Positions 27,426 through 35,767 of a stretch of DNA of 64,000 nucleotides are shown in pieces. Made by a program: the position numbers and the translations under genes. Each line of letters begins with the position of its first letter. Positions within the stretch are counted from its first letter, which is position 1. The stretch is from the NCBI RefSeq assembly GCF_006636215.1, contig NZ_VIFM01000025.1, positions 1 through 64,000 of the forward strand, given 5' to 3'. The notes beneath the pieces are model-generated. The model ran no database searches. It worked only from the letters and a program-made list of their open reading frames with translations, and had not been told where the DNA came from. Source of the stretch: Myxococcus llanfairpwllgwyngyllgogerychwyrndrobwllllantysiliogogogochensis. Lineage in GTDB: Bacteria; Myxococcota; Myxococcia; Myxococcales; Myxococcaceae.

Positions 27426-28990
27426 GTCGCCCTCTGGGGCAGGGTCCTCCCGGACGAGGCCGGACGCGTGCGGCCTCTCGCCCAGTCGCGCAGCCGGCGA
27501 ATCTCGTCGTGCATCGTCACCGACAGCGGGAAGGTGTCCTGGATGGTGCGCACCAGATGCCGCTGGGCCAGTTCGGTGTCCTCCGCGAAGGCTTCATAGA
27601 GCCCGGCCACCACCACCTGCTCGATTTCGGCGCCGCTGAAGCCCTCGGTGAGCGTGGCCAGCTCCTCCGTCGAGAAGCCCTCTGGCTCCCGCTTCCTCCG
27701 TCGCAGGTGGATGCGGAAGATGGCCTCGCGCTCGGCCTGCTCGGGCAGGTCGATGAAGAAGATTTCGTCGAAGCGTCCCTTGCGAAGGACCTCTGGCGGC
27801 AGGCCGTCGATGCGGTTGGCCGTGGCCACCACGAACACTGGCGCCGTCTTCTCCTGGAGCCACGTCAACAGCGTGCCGAAGACGCGCGCGGACACGCCGG
27901 TGTCTCCCGCGCCGGAGGAGGCCACACCGGACAGCCCCTTCTCGATTTCGTCCACCCACAACACCACCGGCGCCACGCTCTCCGCCACGCGGATGGCCTT
28001 GCGCAGGTTCTCCTCGGAGGAGCCAATCAGCCCGCTGAAGATGCGGCCCATGTCCAGCCGCAAGAGCGGCAGGTTCCAGTGCGCGGACACGGCCTTCGCG
28101 GTGAGGCTCTTGCCGCAGCCCTGCACGCCCAGGAGCAAGAGGCCCCGAGGCTCCGGCAGGCCGAACTGGCGGGCCCGCTCGCCGAAGGCCGCGGTGCGCT
28201 GGCTCAGCCACCCCTTGAGGTTCTCCAGCCCTCCCACGTTCCCCAGCGACTCCTCGGGCGGGTAGTACTCGAGCAACCCGCTCTTGCGAATCACCTGCCG
28301 CTTCTCGTCCTGGATGCGCTTGATGTCCTCGGGGCCCAGCTTGCCGTCATGGGCAATGGCCTTGGCGAAGGCGTTCTCAGCCTCCGCCATCGTCAGCCCG
28401 AGCGCCGCCTTGATGAGCTGGTCGGCGTGGTCTCTCGACAGGTCGATGGTCGCCTTGTTGGTGCGCCGCACCACCGCGACAATCTCTCTCAAGAGCTGGA
28501 GCAAGTCGTTGTACCCGGGCATGGGCACGTCGATGACGGAGATTTCCTTCTCCAACTCCACGGGGATGAGCAGGGTGGGCGACAGGAGGATGACGGTGGT
28601 GAAGGTGCTCTTGAGGAAGTGCGCCAGTTCCCGCAGCGCGCGCACCACGCCCCGGTCCTCGAGGTAGGGATGGAAGTCCTTGAGCACCACCAGCGCGGGC
28701 TCGCCCAGCTTCTCGATGGCGGCCATCGCGTCGATGGGATTGCGCGTGTCCTCGGGCAGGGGCGCGGTGCGCGAGGTGCCCATGCTGCGCAGGCCCCGGG
28801 TGATGGACCAGGTGAAGAGGGCCTTGCCGTGCGCGCGCGCCAGCTCCGCGAGGATGGCGTCGACGCGGTGCTCCTCCCACGACACCAGGTAGAGCAGCGG
28901 GTAGCGAGCCCGCACGAAGATGTCGAGCTCCTCGAGCCACGGCTCGGCGGGACGGGAGACGCGGGCGCTGCCGGGGGAGAAGGACGACAT
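27422..28990 (-). CDS. Ycf46-like AAA+ ATPase
   Basis: A 522-residue AAA+ protein similar to the cyanobacterial/plastid Ycf46 group. Residues ~1-230 form a degenerate ATPase-like N-domain. The C-terminal AAA module has Walker A GVQGCGKSLTAK (~283-294), Walker B VVLWVDEIE, sensor 1 ATAN and the arginine region LRKGRFDEIFFI, so it should hydrolyse ATP. The function of Ycf46-type proteins is poorly known. Here it is the first gene of a two-gene operon with the zinc-ribbon membrane protein (4-bp overlap). Confidence 0.88.
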   Translation of the reverse strand: MSSFSPGSARVSRPAEPWLEELDIFVRARYPLLYLVSWEEHRVDAILAELARAHGKALFTWSITRGLRSMGTSRTAPLPEDTRNPIDAMAAIEKLGEPALVVLKDFHPYLEDRGVVRALRELAHFLKSTFTTVILLSPTLLIPVELEKEISVIDVPMPGYNDLLQLLREIVAVVRRTNKATIDLSRDHADQLIKAALGLTMAEAENAFAKAIAHDGKLGPEDIKRIQDEKRQVIRKSGLLEYYPPEESLGNVGGLENLKGWLSQRTAAFGERARQFGLPEPRGLLLLGVQGCGKSLTAKAVSAHWNLPLLRLDMGRIFSGLIGSSEENLRKAIRVAESVAPVVLWVDEIEKGLSGVASSGAGDTGVSARVFGTLLTWLQEKTAPVFVVATANRIDGLPPEVLRKGRFDEIFFIDLPEQAEREAIFRIHLRRRKREPEGFSTEELATLTEGFSGAEIEQVVVAGLYEAFAEDTELAQRHLVRTIQDTFPLSVTMHDEIRRLRDWARGRTRPASSGRTLPQRAT

Positions 28991-29068
28991 TCGTCCAGTA
29001 CTCTAGTGGGCACCGCGCGGAAGCGAAAACGCGGGTGCCCACGGGAGTGGCGTGCGTCCGACAGGGCT

Positions 29069-29842
29069 CTACGCGGGCCGGCTCGGCGCGATGAGGGTGA
29101 AGGCCGCCCCTACCGGGTCCGTCACCACGGAGAAGCGGCCATAGGGCGAGTCGGTGGGCTTCACGTGGACCTTGCCGCCCAGCTCGGTGACCTTGCGCAC
29201 CGAGGCGTCCGTGTCCGTGACAGCGAAGTAGTTCATCCAGTGGGGTGGCAGGTCGCCGGGCCACTGCGCGGTCATCTGGAGCACTCCGGCCACGGGCTCG
29301 CTGCCTTTGTCGAGGGTCCAGTAGTCCATGCCGAGGTCCAGCTTCTTGGCCTCCAGGCCCAAGAGGGCGGAGTAGAAGTCCTTCGCGCGGATGCCGTCGC
29401 GGGTGTTCACCTCGTGCCAGGCCATGGTGCCGGGCTCTCCCACGAGCTGCGCGCCTTTGTGCCCGCGTGACTGCCAGAGCCCGAAGCTCGCGCCCGTGGG
29501 GTCCGTACAGACGGCGACCCTGCCCGCGTCGAAGACGTCCATGGGGGCTGCCACCACCTTGCCTCCCAGCTTCTCGACGCGCTGGACGAAGGCATCCACG
29601 TCATCCGCCTCGAAGTAGACGCTCCAGGCGGTGGGGTAGGGCGCGTCCTTGGGCTTCAGGCCGATGCCGGCCACCATGCGGCCGTTGAGCTGGCACATCG
29701 AATAGAAGCCCGACTCCTCGGGACCGATGAGGTAGGTCCATCCGAACAGCGCGCTGTAGAAGGCGCGAGACCGTTCCAGGTCCGGCGTCGTCAGGTCCAT
29801 CCAGGTGGGTGTTCCGACCGCATGCTTTTCGACCGTCGGCAT
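29069..29842 (-). CDS. tandem VOC-domain protein
   Basis: A 257-residue protein with two glyoxalase/VOC domains. The first is ~10-130 (PTWMDLTTPDLERSRAFYSA, FGLW), and the second is ~135-250 (WHEVNTRDGIRAKDFYSALL, PVGAAFTLI). Such pairs are common in actinobacteria and myxobacteria, and their chemistry is usually unknown. The start at 29842 has an AAGGAG site and begins the conserved N-terminal MPTVEKHAVGTPTW. Upstream extension of the frame is noise. It lies between the AAA and oxidoreductase genes on the same strand. Confidence 0.88.
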   Translation of the reverse strand: MPTVEKHAVGTPTWMDLTTPDLERSRAFYSALFGWTYLIGPEESGFYSMCQLNGRMVAGIGLKPKDAPYPTAWSVYFEADDVDAFVQRVEKLGGKVVAAPMDVFDAGRVAVCTDPTGASFGLWQSRGHKGAQLVGEPGTMAWHEVNTRDGIRAKDFYSALLGLEAKKLDLGMDYWTLDKGSEPVAGVLQMTAQWPGDLPPHWMNYFAVTDTDASVRKVTELGGKVHVKPTDSPYGRFSVVTDPVGAAFTLIAPSRPA

Positions 29843-29967
29843 GTCGTGCTCCTTCGTGGGATGAGGCTTCGTGCGGGTGAAAGGTATCCACCCCCGGGGT
29901 AGTCGCGCGAGCCACCTTGCCTGCTCTGTCTGTCCGGAGGGAGGGGTCCCCTGTCGCGGCGTGTCCT

Positions 29968-30981
29968 TCACGACGCCGAGGTGGAAGGCACGTGGACCCT
30001 CCGGCCCTCTTCGTTGGAGCGGAGCGCCGCCGCGATGACCTCCTGGGCGATGGCGCCGTCTTCCACCGTGGCGAGTCCGTCGCGGGGTGCTCCGCGCAGC
30101 AGGCCGAGGAATCGGCGCGCGCCTTCCTCGTGGGCGCGGGCCCAGGGCTCGGGCTCGCCGGGTCGGGGCTCGACGCCGGGGGCGAGGTCCTTCCAGGTGC
30201 CTTGCTCGAAGCCGCGTACGGGGGAGATGCACCAGCCTCCGCGCGAGGGCACGTAGCCCCCGGAGAAGCCCACCTCCCAGTCGTGGCCGAGCAACGTCCA
30301 TCCGCCGTGAAGGCCCGGCTCAGGACATGCGGCATGCGTGAGTACCAGCACGGCGCCGGAGGAGAGTCCCACGTGCAACGCGGCGGTGTGGACGGGCCGG
30401 CCGGAGAGCGAGGCCTGCACCCAGACAGGCGCGTGTCCTGTCAGCCACAAGGCCGCGTCGATGACGTGCGACAGGCCGCCCCAGTCTCCGGATTCGCCAG
30501 TGAGGGGCGCGTCGGGTGCATCGTCGCCGATGGACGTGAAGCCAGTGCGCAGCGTGAGGACGAGGTGGCGCACGGAGCGTCCACGGAGCCAGTGCTTCAG
30601 GGCGCGAAGGGGCGGCAGCATGCGGTAGGGGAAGTTGACGGCGCTGGGCGTCGGGGTGTCGTGGGCGCGGCGTGCCACGAGGCGTGCTTCTTCGATGGTG
30701 CGAGTCAGGGGCTTCTCGCAGAGCACCGCGCGTCCGGAATCCAGAGCGGCGAGTACATGGGTGGCGTGCAGTGCGTCTGGGCTCGCCACGACCACCGCGT
30801 CCACGGCGGCGCACAGTTGATGCACGTCCGTGGTGGCCAGGGGAATGCCTTCCTGCTCGGCGGCGATTCGGGTGGCCACGGGGTCGCGTCCGCACAGGGC
30901 CGCGATATCCGCGCCCGCCGCGCGGAAGGCTCCCACGTGCATGCGCCCCCACTTCGTCCCGATGATTCCGATGCGCGCCAT
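29968..30981 (-). CDS. Gfo/Idh/MocA family NAD(P)-dependent oxidoreductase
   Basis: A 337-residue sugar/inositol-type dehydrogenase. The N-terminal Rossmann fold starts RIGIIGTKWGRMH, where the usual second Gly of G-x-G-x-x-G is replaced. The catalytic-lysine motif CEKPLT follows a VVASPDALHATHVLAAL helix. The C-terminal alpha/beta domain keeps the SGDWGGLSHVIDAALWLTGH substrate segment. The substrate is not predictable. It is transcribed divergently from the DUF2238 gene, 188 bp away. No sugar catabolic genes adjoin it. Confidence 0.87.
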   Translation of the reverse strand: MARIGIIGTKWGRMHVGAFRAAGADIAALCGRDPVATRIAAEQEGIPLATTDVHQLCAAVDAVVVASPDALHATHVLAALDSGRAVLCEKPLTRTIEEARLVARRAHDTPTPSAVNFPYRMLPPLRALKHWLRGRSVRHLVLTLRTGFTSIGDDAPDAPLTGESGDWGGLSHVIDAALWLTGHAPVWVQASLSGRPVHTAALHVGLSSGAVLVLTHAACPEPGLHGGWTLLGHDWEVGFSGGYVPSRGGWCISPVRGFEQGTWKDLAPGVEPRPGEPEPWARAHEEGARRFLGLLRGAPRDGLATVEDGAIAQEVIAAALRSNEEGRRVHVPSTSAS

Positions 30982-31169
30982 GGGGGCGCAGCCTGCCAGA
31001 GACGGAGGTCCGAGCGTGTAAGCGCCTTCACGGTGTCGCCCCGCGAAGCGAGGCCGTTCGTGTCATGCCGTGCCGGCACGCATGGGGCGAGCACGCCTCC
31101 GCTGGGGACATGCGATGCTGTGCGCGGCCCGGCCTTCACATCCGGGCACGCCCGAGACGAGGCCCCTTG

Positions 31170-31886
31170 ATGCAGCCCGCGGTTCCCCTGTCCTCGACGC
31201 CCTCCGCCGACTTCGTCGCTCCGTACTTCGCTCCCGTGCGCGGCACGCGAGAAGAAGCCCGGGTGCCGCTGGTGCTCGCCGGCGTGCTGGCTCCCATTCT
31301 CATCGCCACGTTGCTGCTCAGCCCGGAGGGCCCGCTCAACTGGCTGCTCGAAGTGGGCCCCGGCCTCATCGGCATGGTCGTCCTGGCCGCCACCTTCCGC
31401 CGCTTCCCCATGTCTCGCTGGGTCTACGTCTGCGTCTTCCTGCACGTGCTCGTGCTGACGTACGGCGGCTACTACACCTATGCCCTCACGCCCCTGGGCG
31501 ACTGGGCGCGAGACACCTTCCACCTGTCGCGCAACCCCTATGACCGGCTGGGGCACTTCGTTCAGGGCTTCTTCCCCGCGTTCATCATCCGCGAGGTGCT
31601 GCTGCGCGCCACGCCCCTGCGGCGCGGCGGCTGGCTGAACTTCCTCACCGGCGCGGTGGCGCTGGCCATCAGCGCCTTCTACGAACTGCTGGAGTGGTGG
31701 GCCGCGCTCCTGTTGGACCCCGAGGGCGGCGACAAGTTCCTCGGCTCGCAAGGCGACATCTGGGACGCGCAGTGGGACATGTTCCTCGCCCTCTGCGGCG
31801 CCACCCTGGCCATGGCCGTCTTCGGCCGTGCCCACCTGCGAAGCGTGGAGCGACTGGTCGCGCGTGCGAAGCTCACATCCACTTGA
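31170..31886 (+). CDS. DUF2238 (YjdF-like) integral membrane protein
   Basis: A 238-residue membrane protein with about six helices. It matches the DUF2238/YjdF family, with the conserved NPYDRLGHFVQGFFPAFIIRE segment in the middle and a D-x-Q-x-D-x-x-W-D motif (GDIWDAQWDMFLAL) near the end. The function of the family is unknown. The ATG at 31170 is chosen because the upstream frame is Arg/His-rich. Its last 14 bp overlap the convergent gene at 31873. Confidence 0.87.
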   Translation: MQPAVPLSSTPSADFVAPYFAPVRGTREEARVPLVLAGVLAPILIATLLLSPEGPLNWLLEVGPGLIGMVVLAATFRRFPMSRWVYVCVFLHVLVLTYGGYYTYALTPLGDWARDTFHLSRNPYDRLGHFVQGFFPAFIIREVLLRATPLRRGGWLNFLTGAVALAISAFYELLEWWAALLLDPEGGDKFLGSQGDIWDAQWDMFLALCGATLAMAVFGRAHLRSVERLVARAKLTST

Positions 31887-32370
31887 GCGAGTAGCGCCGC
31901 ACGGTGTGCCGAGGCGTCATCTTCGCCTCGGTGACTATCTTCCCGAACCCCATCAGGAAGCCGCGGAACGTCCCCAAGAGCAGCGGCGCGGGAAGGCGCG
32001 AGCCGCTCTCCAGCTCCGCCGCCAGGGGCATGAAGGCCACGGTGCGCGTGCTGTCCGTCGCGGGCAGGTCCTTCACCAGCGCGCGCAGCACCGAGTCGAA
32101 GTCGCTGAACACCTTCTCCACCGAGTCGAAGCCCTTCGCCCGAGCCAGCGGCAGCGTGCGCATCGCCGAGCGCTGGGCAATGGCCTCCACCGCCCTGTCT
32201 CCCAGCGCCGCGTGCAGCTCCCCCGTCATGCGCACGTAGTCCTCCCACGCGTACCACGTGTCGTCACGCATGCTGTTGATGGTGCGCTGGTGCGCTGGAA
32301 AGCGCGAAGACGCTGCCGTCATCGCGCCGAGGATGGCCTTGAACCAGGCGCCCTGGATTTCGCCGGACAT
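31873..32370 (-). CDS. conserved hypothetical protein
   Basis: A 165-residue soluble protein, mostly alpha-helical by composition, starting MSGEIQGAWFKAIL. I do not recognise the family. A weak resemblance in length and C-terminal GTFRGFLMGFGKIV to the Myxococcus-rich DUF2378 proteins is only a suggestion. It has no signal peptide or membrane segment. It is 165 bp downstream of the degenerate histidine kinase on the same strand, and a large hairpin and a perfect palindrome lie between them. Confidence 0.6.
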   Translation of the reverse strand: MSGEIQGAWFKAILGAMTAASSRFPAHQRTINSMRDDTWYAWEDYVRMTGELHAALGDRAVEAIAQRSAMRTLPLARAKGFDSVEKVFSDFDSVLRALVKDLPATDSTRTVAFMPLAAELESGSRLPAPLLLGTFRGFLMGFGKIVTEAKMTPRHTVRRYSLKWM

Positions 32371-32400
32371 GAGTTGCTCCCCTGACTGGAGAGCACTCCA

Positions 32401-32441
32401 CCCGCGTGGCCCCTCGCGAACCAGAGGGCCCCCCACGCGGG
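32401..32441. terminator. large hairpin between kinase and hypothetical gene
   Basis: CCCGCGTGG (32401-32409) is the exact reverse complement of CCACGCGGG (32433-32441), and a partial inner stem (CCCTC/GAGGG) extends it. On the minus strand it follows the kinase stop at 32536, so it may terminate or attenuate transcription into the 165-aa gene. Confidence 0.5.
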
Positions 32442-32452
32442 CGTGCACGGCA

Positions 32453-32470
32453 CGACGCTCGCGAGCGTCG
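32453..32470. repeat. perfect 18-bp palindrome
   Basis: CGACGCTCG followed at once by CGAGCGTCG is fully self-complementary over 18 bp. It sits in the gap 32371-32535 between two minus-strand genes. It could be a dimeric-protein binding site or part of a terminator. Confidence 0.45.
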
Positions 32471-32535
32471 AGGACAGGTCTTCCGTCTCCCGGTGGATGC
32501 TCCGCGCGTGCTCCGCAGGACACCCGCCCGGAGCG

Positions 32536-33924
32536 CTACACCGGCAGCCGCACCTGCACCCGCGTGTGGCCTGGCTCGGAGAGGACGCGCACGTCACCGC
32601 CGTGCCGCTCGATGATGCGCCGGCTGATGTCCAGCCCCAGCCCCGCCGCGTGCGGCTTCGTGCTGAAGAAGGGTTCGAAGATGCGCGGCATCAAGTCCCT
32701 GGGAATCCCAGGCCCGTCGTCGGCGACCTCCGCCACCACCTGACCGGCTTCCGTCCAGGTGCGCAGCTTCAGCGTCCCACCGCGCTCACCCAGCGCCTCC
32801 AGCGCGTTCAGCACCAACTGCGTCCACACCTCGTCCAGCGCGCCACCCTCCGCGCTCAGCTTCGGGGCTGTCCGCTCGTATTGCCGCTCCACGGTGACGT
32901 GGCCGCCATCCAGCCGGTGGCGCAGCACGCCCAGCGCGGTCTCCAGGCCGTCATGCACGTCCACTTCCGTGGCCGGTGCCCGGTCCATGAAGCTGTACGC
33001 CTGCACCGCTTCCACGAGGGCGGAGACACGGGCACTGCCGCGCTCCACTTCCGCCAGCAGCACGTCTCCGCTCACCGCCGCCACCAGCCAGGACAGCGTG
33101 TCGCGCAGCAGCGCTTCACCCACGCGGTGCGCCACCGAGTCCAGCCACGCCACGTCCAGCCCGGACGCCACCAGCGCGGGCGCGACGTCCCACGCGTCCG
33201 TCATGCCGCGAATCTCCAGCCACGCGCCCACGTCCTCCTCGCGCCGCGTCCGCGCGAGCGGCTCCAGCGCGGGAGTCGCCCGGCCGCGGTCGGCGGCCTC
33301 GCGAGGCAGCGCGAGCAACGCGCCACGCTGCGCGGAGGACAGGCCATGCTGCCCCAGCGCCATGGCCCGAGCGGACACCAGGCGCAGCGTGTCGCGCAGC
33401 CGTGTCGCGCTCCGGTTCGCCGCCGTCGCCGGGTTGCCCAGCTCCGGTGCGAGCCCCGCCACCATCTGCCCGGGCGTCAGCAGCCCGGGCTGCTGCGTGG
33501 ACACCACTTCCTGCGGCTGGGTGCGCTGGGCCGCCACCTCCATGAGCCCCCGTCCCAGCGAGGGCGCCTGCCGCAAGAGCTCCCAGAAGGCGGCGGGCTC
33601 CAACCTCAGCAAGCGCACGTCCGTCTGCGCATGGCCGGTGGTGGGATAGGGGGAGTTCAGGAAGAGGATGAGCTCCCCGAAGATGTCGCCCGCCTCCAGC
33701 GTGCCCGTGGGTGCGTCCTGGTCTCCCACCCGGCGGGACCACACCGTGCGTCCCTCGAGGATGACGGACAGGCCGTCGGCGGGGTCTCCCTGCGCGGCGA
33801 CTCGAGTCCCTGCGGCGAAGTGAAGCTGGCGCCCATGACTGGCCACCCAGTGGAGCTGCTCGTCGCCCAGCCGGGAGAACAGTGAAACCCGGCGCAGCGC
33901 TGTGACGATGTCCTCGCTTCCCAT
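32536..33924 (-). CDS. cNMP-domain histidine-kinase homologue lacking the phospho-acceptor His
   Basis: A 462-residue protein built like its neighbour at 34206. It has a cyclic-nucleotide-binding fold (~1-120), then the H-box helix, a ~130-residue middle domain (EEDVGAWLEIRGMTDAWDVAP) and an HATPase with G1 (DDGPGIP) and G2 (GLGLDIS). In the H-box the sister kinases read GLAHELNNP, whereas here it is GLAPELGNP (Pro160, codon CCG). It therefore cannot autophosphorylate at the normal site and may act as a regulator or heterodimer partner. The ATP-binding domain looks intact. It is divergent from the active sister kinase, with 281 bp between (33925-34205) and no gene in that gap. Confidence 0.82.
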   Translation of the reverse strand: MGSEDIVTALRRVSLFSRLGDEQLHWVASHGRQLHFAAGTRVAAQGDPADGLSVILEGRTVWSRRVGDQDAPTGTLEAGDIFGELILFLNSPYPTTGHAQTDVRLLRLEPAAFWELLRQAPSLGRGLMEVAAQRTQPQEVVSTQQPGLLTPGQMVAGLAPELGNPATAANRSATRLRDTLRLVSARAMALGQHGLSSAQRGALLALPREAADRGRATPALEPLARTRREEDVGAWLEIRGMTDAWDVAPALVASGLDVAWLDSVAHRVGEALLRDTLSWLVAAVSGDVLLAEVERGSARVSALVEAVQAYSFMDRAPATEVDVHDGLETALGVLRHRLDGGHVTVERQYERTAPKLSAEGGALDEVWTQLVLNALEALGERGGTLKLRTWTEAGQVVAEVADDGPGIPRDLMPRIFEPFFSTKPHAAGLGLDISRRIIERHGGDVRVLSEPGHTRVQVRLPV

Positions 33925-34205
33925 GTCCCTTCGATGCTGCCTGGGTCCGAGGAAGGGTGTCCATCTCCGGATGGCCCCGTGGACCCGGAATCGACATGGA
34001 CCGTGGGATGCAAGCCCTGTAGGCGCCCGGCGCCTTGGGGCTCGAGGGGGGGGCCTCACCCGACTGGGAGCAGGCGGCCACCGCCTGGCTGTCCGCTCCC
34101 GCGCGACGCATGTCCGGCAGGGTGGCGGACGACGGAGCTTGTGGGGAAGCGAGACTCGCGGACGGGGCGCAATGTTGGGGGAACCCTGACAGGAAGGAGC
34201 TCCGC

Positions 34206-35762
34206 ATGGAGCCGCACGCCGCTCCCCATCCGCGCACGGAGGCCCCGGGCCTGTCGCCGACGAGCACTCCGCCCACCTCGGCAGGAGCGGAGGAAGGCGA
34301 CGCGGCGACTCTCTTCCTGTCGGAGCTGCGGACCGTCTCGCTCTTCTCCGACGTGGACCCCGAGGAGGCCGAGTGGCTGCGCGGCGAGTCCACGCACGTG
34401 GAGCTTCAACCCCAGGAGTGGCTGGGCCACGAAGGGGAACCCGCTGCCTTCTACCTCATCCTGGAAGGAGAGCTGCGCATCACCAAGACGGTGGGAGGCG
34501 TGGAGACGCTCGTCTCCGTGTTCCGCGCCGGAGAGTTCTTCGGGGAGGTGCCGCTGCTGCTCGGCCAGCGCTTCCTCGCCAGCAGCCGTGCCCTCTCGTA
34601 CTGCCGGCTGGTGCGGCTCAGTCACAAGGCCTTCTGGCAGATGCTCGCGGAGTGCCCCACGGCGAACCGGGAGATTCTCCGGAAGATGGCCGAGCGCATG
34701 AAGGCACTCCAGTCCATCTCGCTCCAGCAGGAGAAGCTGGCATCGCTCGGAACGCTGGCCGCGGGGCTGGCCCATGAGCTGAACAACCCCGTGTCGGCGG
34801 TGATGCGCGGCGTGCGCGAGCTGGGGGAACGGCTGGGGGAGCTGCCCTCGCTGGCGCTGTCCCTGGACTGCCGCACGCTGTCCGAGCCCCAGGTGCGGGC
34901 GCTGGAGGCTCGCGCCTCGCTGGAGCCCGTCTCCCGCAGTCCCCTGGACCGGGGCGACGCGGAGGACGCGCTCGCGCGGTGGCTGGGCGCGCGCGGCGTG
35001 GAGGACGCGTGGGTGCTGGCGCCGGAGCTGGTGGAGTCGGGCCTGTCGCTCGAGCGACTGGAGCACGAATTGGAGTCGCTGCAGGGCGACGTGCTGAAGG
35101 GCACGCTGCGCTGGGTGGCCGCGACGCGGGGAATCTCGGTGCTGCTCGAAGAGGTGGGGCAGGCGGGGGGGCGCATCGCCGCGCTGGTGAACGCGGCCCG
35201 GGCGTACACGTACCTGGATGAAGCGCCGCTGCAGCGCGTGGACGTCCACGAGGGACTGGAGAGCACGCTGGCCGTGCTGGGGCATCGGCTGCGCGGCGTG
35301 CGCGTGGAGCGGGACTATGACCGGAGCCTGCCGCCCATCACCGCGTACGGCACGGAGCTGAATCAGGTGTGGACCAGTCTCATCGAGAACGCGGCCGACG
35401 CCATCAAGGAGAACGGCGGGGGCACGCTGCTGCTGCGCACGCGCGGCGACGGGGACCACGTGGAGGTGGAGGTGGTGGATGACGGCCCCGGCATCCCCGA
35501 GGACGTGCTGCCACGGGTCTTCGACCCGTTCTTCACCACGAAGGGCGTGGGCGAGGGCACGGGCCTGGGGCTGAGCATCACCCACCGCGTGGTGTCCACG
35601 CTGCACCGAGGCGAGGTGGTCGTCACCTCCAGGCCGGGCGAGACGCGCTTCCGGGTCCGCCTGCCCCTCGAACTCGACAGCGCCTTCATCCCCGAGCCCG
35701 CGCGTCCGCGTGCGCCTTCTCCACAGCCGCGTCCGGAGCTCGAGGAGCTGCGCGGCGCGTAG
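34206..35762 (+). CDS. cNMP-binding-domain sensor histidine kinase
   Basis: A 518-residue soluble kinase. A CAP/cNMP-like domain (~40-155, FYLILEGELRITK, AGEFFGEVPLLLG) precedes a coiled coil. The HisKA box follows with H190 (GLAHELNNP), then a middle domain specific to this kinase group (WLGARGVEDAWVLAP) and an HATPase (ENAADAI, DDGPGIP, GTGLGLSI). It starts at 34206, where AGGAAGGAG lies 5 bp upstream. It ends 5 bp from the convergent kinase at 35768. Kinases of this type commonly sit beside receiver-thioredoxin-reductase fusions, as here, which suggests a redox or nucleotide stress circuit. Confidence 0.88.
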   Translation: MEPHAAPHPRTEAPGLSPTSTPPTSAGAEEGDAATLFLSELRTVSLFSDVDPEEAEWLRGESTHVELQPQEWLGHEGEPAAFYLILEGELRITKTVGGVETLVSVFRAGEFFGEVPLLLGQRFLASSRALSYCRLVRLSHKAFWQMLAECPTANREILRKMAERMKALQSISLQQEKLASLGTLAAGLAHELNNPVSAVMRGVRELGERLGELPSLALSLDCRTLSEPQVRALEARASLEPVSRSPLDRGDAEDALARWLGARGVEDAWVLAPELVESGLSLERLEHELESLQGDVLKGTLRWVAATRGISVLLEEVGQAGGRIAALVNAARAYTYLDEAPLQRVDVHEGLESTLAVLGHRLRGVRVERDYDRSLPPITAYGTELNQVWTSLIENAADAIKENGGGTLLLRTRGDGDHVEVEVVDDGPGIPEDVLPRVFDPFFTTKGVGEGTGLGLSITHRVVSTLHRGEVVVTSRPGETRFRVRLPLELDSAFIPEPARPRAPSPQPRPELEELRGA

Positions 35763-35767
35763 CGGTG

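Noticed and set aside
32401-32470. Possible attachment site or integrase target
   Set aside because: There is no integrase, tRNA or flanking direct repeat nearby; the elements look like transcription signals.
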